From positions 51,835-78,366 of the forward strand of contig NW_003140815.1 in assembly GCF_000003605.2 (NCBI RefSeq): 26,532 nucleotides of DNA, in the 5' to 3' direction. Both the position numbers and the translations under genes were made by a program. Source of the DNA: Saccoglossus kowalevskii. Its lineage: Eukaryota > Hemichordata > Enteropneusta > Harrimaniidae. This document shows positions 18,860-26,532 of this stretch, in pieces (position 1 is the stretch's first letter; the number at the start of each line of letters is the position of its first letter). The notes under the pieces are model-generated. The model was not told the origin of the DNA and did no database searches. It saw nothing but the letters and a program-made list of their open reading frames with translations.

Positions 18860-19205
18860 TACCAATAGACCATTTTCCGTTCACTGCGAGAATCACGCGT
18901 TATGCGTGAAATCGAACGTAAAAACAGGACAAACAAAGGTCATAGCGTCGTAGTCGCGTCAAACATCGCGTGGGATTCGACAAACGCGAAAGTATTTCGG
19001 GGACATTTCCATGTTTAATAATGTGCTGTCCACATTTGATGATAGGCAATTTCGATTAAGTAAGGGTATTCGGAAGCAATATTCCTCTGTCGAAGATCGG
19101 CCGGTCAATGTAAGCTACGAAATAAAGAAATTCTAGTTCAAAATCAAATCGTTCGATTTTTGCGGCAGACGTTCGACGCGCGTCTTTCATGCATCTCGCG
19201 AGATC
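18860..19205 (-). repeat. 346-bp CpG-rich repeat, copy 2 (inverted)
   Basis: This is the reverse-orientation partner of 10949-11294, equal in length and about 98% identical, 7.6 kb away and outside any recognised gene. The TCTCGCGAGA palindrome is retained at its right edge. A 14-base G run lies 55 bp to its left. Confidence 0.92.
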
Positions 19206-20704
19206 ACCAATTCCAATGCAGCCTCACTCACTTACAACCAGTGACACTCCCGTGTAGGATATGATGTAGTTTATATGCGTCGACCGATGGGTGGTGTCCA
19301 GTGTTTCATATCAAATCAAGTGACCCTTACTGAGAATCCGTAGAAGTCACGTTTCCGAGTTCCGCGTAACGGGAATGTACACGGAAATGTACACACATCA
19401 AACGACTGTACGGCGACATTAGGTCATTGACCACATACATACTATAACAGATTTGCGTGATGTTTTGACTCGACTGCTTGGAAAATATTAACAGTTTTAA
19501 CCTTATAGTCGCCACGCAACCCAATAAAATTTCATGTATTTGTTTTTACACGTGCTATAATACGTTACATTACATTGGACTTACACTGAACACGGCGACT
19601 GAGGAGCGGCATCTGTGGTGCTTTGTGTTACAAACGCGTTAAAGAACGCGTCAAATCTTTAACAACAAAAACTGTTCTGGTTTGCTTACTGATCGTTTTT
19701 CCAACGGCAGCAGGTGATTTAAATTCTTTATTGTGGCTGAGCACTTCGAGTCTCCCGACATGCAATGGAGGATTATTTGACGTTTGAAATTGATTACTAA
19801 CGAAGGTGCGTACATAACGAACATAAATTATTGGACTCGTGCCATATTTATATAGAGTTGTATGTTCATACTGAATCATTACGTTTCGTTGAATGATATT
19901 AAGAAAATTTACGCATGAACAAGAGATGGTCTGACATCGTACTACAGTGAACTATAACAACGTACGACCCACAAAACTGTTTGATATGAAGTCCCTTACA
20001 ATGTATATGTATATATCCCACTAAACACGTTTTATTTGACGTAGAATGTGCCGCTGAATGTTGTAAGGCGCGAAATTTTCGGCCTAAAAGTTTTTTTTCT
20101 AAATCATTATGCGTGTCGTGTCTTCGTGTACATGTTTTATACCACGGGGATGTATATAGGATTGTACCTTCAAAGAATGTACATTTTTAAGCCGGGGATT
20201 CACGCCATGCGTATAAAAATAATCCTTCATCATCAACAAACTTGATTAATGGCTATTTCGGTGAGGAAATGGTTCGTACCATAGAAAACTACTGACAAAA
20301 CACACCTCTATGATATTGCTCGGCTAGTAGCCTCCTCTCCCTCCCTCCCTCCCGAGGGGTTTCATATTTTACCGGAGTTCCTCGGTGACACGTGGTGGAT
20401 GTAGCATAGTTTCTTACATGTCTCTTCAAATCTTATTACAGACGACGTGTTCACCGTAATGAACATTGTACTTTGTTTAATGGTAGCGCTACAACTACCT
20501 ACCAGTATAGACCTGTTAAGAGCAGGCTATATTTACACGACCAGTGTATTCCGGTTACGGAGCGAGTTCTAGGAACCGTCGTTTATGATTTCATAATTAG
20601 TCGGTAATCTATATTTACAACATAGTGACAGCTAAACAGTTAATATAAGCAAGAAATCCGTCGGTGTACGGCTCAAATAAAACGACTCAGAGTACGAACT
20701 CACT
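19206..20704. other. Interval between repeat copy 2 and the 20705 gene
   Basis: Mostly AT-rich. It ends in the C/T tract with the G-quadruplex motif and the likely promoter region of the 20705 gene. No other gene is supported. Confidence 0.55.
20339..20353 (-). promoter_or_regulatory. G-quadruplex motif
   Basis: The minus strand reads GGGAGGGAGGGAGGG, four G3 runs with one-base loops, the tightest classical quadruplex pattern. It lies about 350 bp upstream of the candidate ATG at 20705 within a C/T tract (20331-20353). Confidence 0.6.
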
Positions 20705-20794
20705 ATGTCGGCAGCAATGAAAATTGAACGCAGGCTCACTGCTACGCAAATGACGAAAGAGACACGAGGCGCGAAACTGCCTTTGAGAAAACAG
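20705..20794 (+). CDS. Candidate first exon of an unrecognised basic protein
   Basis: The exon runs from ATG, followed by SAAMKIERRLTATQMTK and ending PLRKQ, to a strong donor (ACAG|GTAAGA). It has 30 codons, phase 0. It is followed in phase by the exon at 21286. The translated stretch is strongly basic (8 Lys/Arg by residue 30). A four-run G-quadruplex motif lies about 350 bp upstream. I do not recognise a family from this part. Confidence 0.55.
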
Positions 20795-21285
20795 GTAAGA
20801 GTTTTTCCTTCAATAGTAGTCAGACTCGTTAACTATCATTCGATTCGATTCAATTTTACACGTCGTACTCGATGCAAAGAATCATTCTCGTATTAGCAAG
20901 AAAAAGCGGCTTTGCCATTCACCGTTTTTTTTTTTTAAACTTGACAACACAAGTTACAACGTGTGTCGCGCTACAAACTTGGCGGGAATATTAGAGATTT
21001 GTCAACGTCTATCTAAGAATTAAATACAGGCTATATGAAATGTATTTGTATTTGTATATGTACTTTTAAGATTATACATCATTTGTGGCACACATCAATA
21101 TCTACGTGTACCTAACGTATACGGGATTTTGAAGATTATCGGTCACTAAAGACCTCAGAAAACTAGGGTTTTTTTAGCTCGGGCCGTCCGGGATGTTTTC
21201 TACCCGCACTCCCTGGAGTATCAACAACCCAATTATGCAACACCAATTATTAACTATGATGATATTATTATTATTTTCGTGACAG

Positions 21286-21456
21286 ATCAGGACAACGTAT
21301 TCCTTCTTGAGACGTGCAGTTGTGAAGTCGACAAATATTGCATTTTCGACGGCGTCATCGTCCGCAAGCAACACGGGGAATAACGATAGGCTAGAAGAGA
21401 AAAGAATGAGCTACAAAAAGAAATCCTCGCGATTAAAAAGATCGATCAAAGCAATG
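21286..21456 (+). CDS. Candidate second exon of the same basic protein
   Basis: Acceptor ttttcgtgacag and donor ATG|GTAAGC bound 57 open codons, phase 0 at both ends, consistent with exon 1. It encodes IRTTYSFLRRAVVKSTN, a Ser/Thr/Asn-rich stretch (about residues 51-63 of the joined product), then a charged segment LEEKRMSYKKKSSRLKRSIK that could start a helix or coiled coil. That segment vaguely recalls the N-terminal basic helix of TBRG1/INO80E-type nuclear proteins, but I cannot confirm this. Further exons must follow. I could not find one, so they may lie beyond a long intron or past the window. Confidence 0.55.
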
Positions 21457-21644
21457 GTAAGCTTAGGTTTCCATTTTTAAAAGAAGCGACACGATAACAA
21501 AACCAAAACAGGAAAATTCGTTTACACATCAGATAAGTCTATGGAGTATTAAAATCGAGCATTTTCATTCGTCAGGCCGGCGCACTGTGACGTCATTTGT
21601 TTACAGTTTTGCCAACCTGCATACGAATGTCTGATAACAAATAT

Positions 21645-21975
21645 CGCTTACTGGTGAGCACTAGCTAGCGAACTTGTGTAACAGCGTCGACCCCTACCCT
21701 GGATGGGTGAGTGTGCCACAGACTCAATGGGAAGGCCAATTCCACTGGCCGAGAATCAATCACTGACGAATGCGACTTTGGAGGTCCGAAGGGGCTTGTA
21801 TTCGACCGGGCCTGGTTGACGCCAGGATAGCGCATTAAAATTGACATTTGATAGGGAGATGGCTACACAACCCAGTCACGTAGTCCCAAAAAGTCAGAAG
21901 AGACAACAGTGACATTCAATGTCTGGAACTGTCGCCTGGCACAAAAACATTAAAAAAAATAAAAATAAAAATCTT
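21645..21975 (+). mobile_element. SINE-like retroelement candidate
   Basis: GCGTCGACCCC (about 21683) matches the pol III B box at about 9 of 11 positions, with a weaker A-box-like TGGTGAGCACTAG about 33 bp upstream. An unrelated GC-richer body follows, then an A-rich (AAAAT)n tail around 21945-21975. Length and order fit a tRNA-derived SINE. Near the 3' end one frame reads FNVWNCR, which resembles the start of LINE endonuclease domains and could mean a LINE-derived body. No second copy exists in the window. Confidence 0.35.
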
Positions 21976-22075
21976 AAATCTTAAAACTGTGGATTATGAC
22001 TCGAAATATGACTAAAGTCATGAGAATCTTAAGATAATACGTAATATTCTCGGGAAATCACGTGATACATACACA

Positions 22076-22078
<3 letters not shown>

Positions 22079-22121
<43 letters not shown>
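22079..22121. repeat. (TA)n microsatellite
   Basis: About 21 uninterrupted TA units lie here, preceded by a short (AC)n run (22069-22078). Confidence 0.95.
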
Positions 22122-22124
<3 letters not shown>

Positions 22125-23317
22125 GGCCCCCTCTAGCGTCTCATCGCATAATTTAAAAGGTGTGTACATGCATGACAAGAGTACGGCTCTAAAACGTACA
22201 ACGAATTGTTGTTTCCGATTAGTTAGTAATATACGCACAGTTTTGTACTGGTTCAATAACGCGAGAATACCATGCGATACCCTGATACGTTGGCATTTCC
22301 CCGGTGTCAAGTGCCATGGCTGAAATGAACACTAGCTGAACACGCATGTGCTGCTAAGCCTCTCGCTTACACCATACAGGACGATCTTATGCGGAACAGA
22401 TTACGCAATTCTCTGTATTTTCATTTTAAATTAGCGTTTTATTAATTACTGGCATGCACATTTAGTTAGACTACAGTAATATTTTTTATAAAATACTTGA
22501 AAACAAAAACTAGTGGCAATTGCGGTTGTGACAAATTATTGTAAAACTAAAATAAAACATACTGTCACTGGTTTTTAATTTCGCTATTTTCACTGATAAG
22601 TTAGAATACGCTAAATGTTAATGAACATGAAGATGTGAAATAACAATAGAACTAATTGTTTTCTTGGTAAAATCGTGAACCTGAACCCTAGTGATCATCA
22701 AAATAGTGAAATTAAAAGCCAGTGGAAAAAAATGGTTGTACAATACTACTTAGACCTGAAAATAGGATTCAAAACTGAAAATGAAACGGAAAATATATGA
22801 TATATATCAACATGATATAATAACTTATGAACCACATAGGTGCGCATGCACTTTGAATTAATGGTACGTACCAGTAATGATCTTTACATTGAAAGTACGT
22901 ACTCGTAATTTAAAAGCTCGTGCGTACATTTGTGTAGTTCATTATTCCATCGATTGAAATTCCACAATCAAAAACAAAAATACAAAAAAATCATCCATAT
23001 GATGTTGCATATGCATGGCGTCACATTTTGTGGAGTGACGTCATGCGTACGAAATGTCTATTTTATGTGTGATGTATTCGCCATTAAAACATGACTACCA
23101 TATATGCGTAACTCGCATCGGTGTGGTAAAACTAAAAAAAAGTCACTAACAATTTATATATATATATGTTAGTATTAGAGCACAAAAATAAAAGGAAAAG
23201 TTTAGGCAAGCCAAATATACTCTTTCAGAAAACTAGCGTCATAAGCAATGTCTAAATATTCAATAAATTCGAAACATCGTTTCAAATTTCGATTATCAAA
23301 TGCAAAGTTGAGTCCAT
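22122..23317. other. IL-17 3' flank
   Basis: AT-rich DNA holding the CRE dyad and two palindromes, GGTACGTACC (22863-22872) and AGTACGTACT (22894-22903). No poly(A) signal for IL-17 is close to the stop; TTTATT (AATAAA on the minus strand) first appears clearly at 22438-22443. Confidence 0.6.
23013..23046. promoter_or_regulatory. Inverted dyad containing a CRE
   Basis: Arms 23013-23024 and 23035-23046 are reverse complements at 11 of 12 positions, separated by 10 bp. The right arm holds a perfect TGACGTCA (23036-23043). It lies about 275 bp downstream of the IL-17 stop, perhaps in its 3' UTR or beyond. Confidence 0.45.
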
Positions 23318-23782
23318 TTAAATACGATATCTGCCGCAAGCACAAGACACGGAGACGTCGGTCAGCACGGGTTCGTACTGGCGAACACCATTGATGCAGA
23401 CCTCTGTTTTCTGAAGTACCCAAACGCTTCGAGTAACGCGTTCACACTCCCAGAATGGATGTTGACGGCTTTGTAGAAAATCTGTAATACAATGGGCACA
23501 CGCATAACATTTCACATCAAGCATGGTTCGCGGATACCTCGACACATCGGTGGTCTCTTCGTGGTAGAACGGGCAAGTTGAACGCACTTGTAACGGAGAA
23601 CCACTGCCGTACGTTAGAGGACAGGAGGTGTCTGATGGCACGCTGTTTGAACCGCTGGTTGTACTAAAACCCATTCCATTAGGAGAGTAATTTGCCAAGA
23701 TCTGACTGAGTTCTGCTTCCGTTGGCTCTTGGCAGACAGGCGTTCCGTGGACATTCAGCGCAGCACACGACATGACAATCAT
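23318..23782 (-). CDS. IL17: IL-17 exon 2: cytokine domain
   Basis: The exon begins directly after a pyrimidine-rich acceptor and is open to TAA at 23320-23318. It carries ten cysteines of the predicted mature protein and the whole conserved IL-17 region. Its GC content is clearly higher than the surrounding DNA. Confidence 0.93.
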   Translation of the reverse strand: MIVMSCAALNVHGTPVCQEPTEAELSQILANYSPNGMGFSTTSGSNSVPSDTSCPLTYGSGSPLQVRSTCPFYHEETTDVSRYPRTMLDVKCYACAHCITDFLQSRQHPFWECERVTRSVWVLQKTEVCINGVRQYEPVLTDVSVSCACGRYRI

Positions 23783-25248
23783 CTAAAGATAGGGATAGAT
23801 AAAGTACATTTTAAACCACCTAAGAGGTACTGAGGGCATGTGAGGTTTCGGGTCACGGTGATTCAGCTTGTTATTAAATGGCTTTGGTGTTTTTTTGTTT
23901 GTGTGTTCTGTATTGTAGATTTTCTATCTCATAAGCCTGATTAATATTGATACAATCTCCAAAATAGTCCTTGACATTGTACATTTCCTGATTATTAATT
24001 CGATAAGAATCTACTGAAATTGTTTTGTTTAACATTCTAACGGTATTGACGAGATACTGTGATCACGCGGTACGATGGGAAATTTTAAATAAAAACAAAA
24101 GATCAAAACGGAAGCCAGGATCATTGTCATGTATACACCCAGACTTAAAGATGACCGTCGTAGAATAATTACATTATACGAGTAGCAGAATAAACAAAAT
24201 ATCCCAAATTTAGCAAGTAACAATGTGTAACAGTGCGTTCGACTAAGTACCGCGTCCGCTTCTAGAAGTATATTACTGAACAGATCAGACTGACTTTGAT
24301 TCCACCGCCCACAAAATATATCCTAGGCTATTCTGATACAAAACTCTGCATTAAATTAATCATGGCTGCGTGACGGTTGAGATGTATACACTTATATCTA
24401 ATTACTTGTCTCCGTTGAATTACCATCAAATAATAATTCCTAATATAGTCATCATATATGAACAAAGTATTGTCAAACTTCAAGTGATACGCATTGTGTT
24501 TTAAGGGAATATACATACACGTCAGGTAACTTGCATATGTGTATATAATTACCATAATTAGCAATGGGGAGAATGCGGCTAATTATAATCACATAATTGA
24601 TTTAGTAATATGTAAATCACTGAAAGAACCACTTGATTTAAAATTGTCCTTAAATATTGGGGAACTAACAAATCTGATATTATATTAAAAGTCCGTGTAT
24701 ATCTAAACTTGTTGGAGGAGTTTAATCACACCAGCTAACCTTAACCAGAAATATCGTTCGTTGACAACTTCTTCAGTGAAAGAAACTAGTGTTCTATGAG
24801 CGATGACAGCGTTCAAACAACGCCGGTATAACCAGCATTATTGAAAATTTCGCTAATTAAAACTGTACATTCGTTGTATCGTGTCGTGCACGACGTGGGT
24901 CCCATGTGATGGGTACCGCGAGTGTGAAATGCATTGTTAGTTTCGACAAAATTTCACATCTACTTGTAAATTTGTGCGAGGTAAGTAATACAATAAAATA
25001 AAACTCAGTTGGTTTTAAAGTTGTATCAAACAGAAAAAAATACATGTTACAAGCGTTTTGTGATTTTTAGATTCTACTAATCAGAAAGTTTACATGTTAA
25101 ACATAAACAGCTAAAATAACAAGGAGTGCATTGTTTTTGTTTCATATGCCAAACATAAGTTCTTCTCGGTTAACAATAAATTGCGAATTAACTAGTATTC
25201 GCGTTTACTTACCACCATGAAAATTTTTCCATTCCACTTGCAGTCCAT
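23318..25248 (-). CDS. IL17: IL-17 family cytokine, two coding exons, complete
   Basis: Exon 1 is 25248-25213 (12 codons, donor GTAAGT, phase 0). Exon 2 is 23782-23318 (acceptor ctatccctatctttag). The product has 166 residues. The signal peptide core, IFMVMIVMSCAALNVHG, is split by the intron; cleavage is likely after G25, before TPVC. The C-terminal half has IL-17 hallmarks: RSTCPFYHE (79-87), RYPRTMLDVKCYACAHC (94-110), a central C125, C141 followed by NGVRQY, and terminal VSVSCACGRY (155-163). The cysteines pair as in the IL-17 cystine-knot-like fold. A sequon lies at N43. IL-17 proteins are secreted dimeric cytokines that act through IL-17 receptors and Act1-type adaptors to drive NF-kB responses. 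Residues 30-78 are an unconserved Ser/Thr/Gly-rich spacer. The family call is firm; paralogue identity is not assigned. Confidence 0.92.
23783..25212 (-). other. IL-17 intron 1
   Basis: This 1.4-kb AT-rich phase-0 intron has GTAAGT and TTTAG boundaries. I see no coding sequence or recognisable repeat in it. The open stretches here lack conserved patterns and splice support. Confidence 0.75.
25213..25248 (-). CDS. IL17: IL-17 exon 1: first half of signal peptide
   Basis: This exon encodes MDCKWNGKIFMV and then donor GTAAGT. It is too short to detect alone. The hydrophobic core it completes with exon 2, and the TATA box about 100 bp upstream, support it. Without it, translation from the first Met of exon 2 would give a much weaker signal peptide. 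Confidence 0.8.
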
Positions 25249-25345
25249 GATAATTACTTAGAAAAATCAGCTTCGTTCGTTGGTCGCGCTTCTGTTTGCT
25301 TTCTAGGGCTTCTCGAGATATGCTGTGTATCTCCATAGCTCGAGA

Positions 25346-25352
25346 CTTTATA
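25346..25352 (-). promoter_or_regulatory. TATA box of the IL-17 gene
   Basis: The minus strand reads GGGATATAAAGTC here, a consensus TATA box about 100 bp upstream of the ATG. Transcription would start near 25315-25322, giving a 5' UTR of roughly 70 nt without an upstream ATG. About 15-25 bp further upstream is GGAAATTTGG, a near match to an NF-kB site (GGAAATTTCC type). That second point is inference only. Confidence 0.6.
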
Positions 25353-26532
25353 TCCCGGTGTTCCAAATTTCCTGTTAACTCATATTACAATTCCGATATA
25401 ACAGATTTAAAACGGGAAAATGCCACCGTTAAAACACCTGTCTGGGATAAGAATAGTTCTGTGTCATTGTACAAAGCAAATTCAAACTAAATCGTAAATG
25501 ACAAACTGGGTTGTCGCAATAACAAACTTGGTACAAGATTTATAGGGACAAATTTGGGATTGGTTCATATTTCACCTAACGGTATTTTTAGAGGCATGTA
25601 AAATGAGAAGTTGGAACGCATAGAAAGTCAACTTCTGCATTCTTCCCGTTACTTTCACCCATTTTGACAATCGCGTCAATTTTTAAGTTCGGGTGATTCC
25701 CCCTAACTACGCTGTCACGTGGCTTATTCACTTGATACGACGGTAGAATCAAACAAGTGGGTGCGATGAACAATAGACGAACAACGGACAACTAGCGTTA
25801 CCAAGTATTCGTGTACGTTTTACAAAGTATTGTACTTGATAAGGAAATCATTTAGAATCTCTGTGAATAAATACATTTGTTCTTTCACCTCTGTAAAAAC
25901 TCAATAGAAAAATCGTGTAAATCAAAGAGGTCCACGTGATCACAAATACAAAGATGTGGGCAAAGATATTGATGCAATGGAAAAACGGAACTCATGTCTG
26001 GAAAGTTATCACATACAAGTTATCATGTTACTTGAACGCTTTGATGGCTTTTTAATGCCCGCTGGGTTAGACCAACATGCAATTACTGCTCCATGAGTCG
26101 ATAATAGTTCAATTAGTCTGTACGCTCTGCTGTCGGTGTGGTAGGGATTCTGGGATTAGAGATAAATCTCACCTTGCAAGTTTGAGCAATTAATTGCATG
26201 TAATAATTATATGTTTTTATTCAGAGCATAAAAGCGCCACTCTGGAAACTATTAATATATGTTCGATAACATATGTTTGCAATTCATAAGAATTCACGCT
26301 ATATGATATCTAATCATTCGTCGTATGGTGGGCGTCAATCTGTTTAAAATAAGTTTTGGCTTTTTTTGTATATTTATTTTATTTTATTTTTATTTTATTT
26401 TTCAAGTTGATGTTTTGGTAATTGCGAAAGCGAACAAGGTATGTAGGGTCGAATTAAAAAAATCACAAAATCAAAGTAAAATAATAAAATAAAAAGGCAT
26501 TAATAACAAAAGTAATAACAAATAAAATAAAA
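25353..26532. other. Upstream flank of IL-17 to window end
   Basis: AT-rich non-coding DNA ending in A/T-only low-complexity sequence (26361-26403 and 26454-26532). No gene is supported. Confidence 0.7.

Noticed and set aside
19590-19787. Open frame with a signal-peptide-like VLVCLLIVFPTAAG stretch
   Set aside because: It has no Met, no supported splice site and stops soon after; probably chance.
22123-22323. 66-residue + strand frame after the TA tract
   Set aside because: No domain, no upstream acceptor, and the opposite strand is equally open.
23202-23423. 73-residue minus-strand frame overlapping IL-17
   Set aside because: A shifted-frame shadow of the IL-17 C-terminus and its 3' flank.

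Overview
The window is animal nuclear DNA: AT-rich, intron-dense, and spliced at standard GT-AG sites. A secreted glycoside hydrolase family 9 (GH9) cellulase and an interleukin-17 (IL-17) family cytokine lie in the same stretch. Invertebrates that carry both families include lophotrochozoans (molluscs, annelids, brachiopods) and non-vertebrate deuterostomes. I cannot narrow it further from sequence alone.

Layout. 1-7114 has no recognisable gene. It holds a diverged inverted repeat pair (795-1050 and 3860-4085), a cluster of cAMP-response-element-like (CRE-like) sites (300-356) and a 236-bp MITE-like element with 26-bp terminal inverted repeats (5461-5696). 7115-13992 (+) is a complete ten-exon GH9 gene. 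Every splice phase agrees and the product is 512 residues with both GH9 signatures intact. Intron 5 carries a CpG-rich 346-bp repeat. 13993-20704 has no firm gene. Three short stretches there look coding (15122-15268, 15473-15516, 18158-18319; +). It also holds the second, inverted copy of the 346-bp repeat (18860-19205) and a repeat pair that exposes a 142-bp insertion. 20705-21456 (+) has two well-formed exons that start an unrecognised, very basic protein, which probably continues past a long intron. 21645-21975 resembles a SINE, followed by a (TA)n tract. 23318-25248 (-) is a complete two-exon IL-17 gene with a TATA box about 100 bp upstream of its ATG. 25353-26532 is AT-rich and empty.

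How the genes relate. The GH9 enzyme would hydrolyse beta-1,4-glucans outside the cell, probably in digestion. The IL-17 protein would act as a secreted immune signal. Nothing indicates a shared pathway; their linkage looks incidental. If the 20705 gene extends past the window, the IL-17 gene would lie antisense inside one of its introns.

The best second-look items are the 98%-identical CpG-rich repeat with a TCTCGCGAGA palindrome at its edge, the acidic extension on the GH9 enzyme, the unassigned exons, and the GAAAC-based inverted repeats. I found no CRISPR array, tRNA, rRNA or viral genes.
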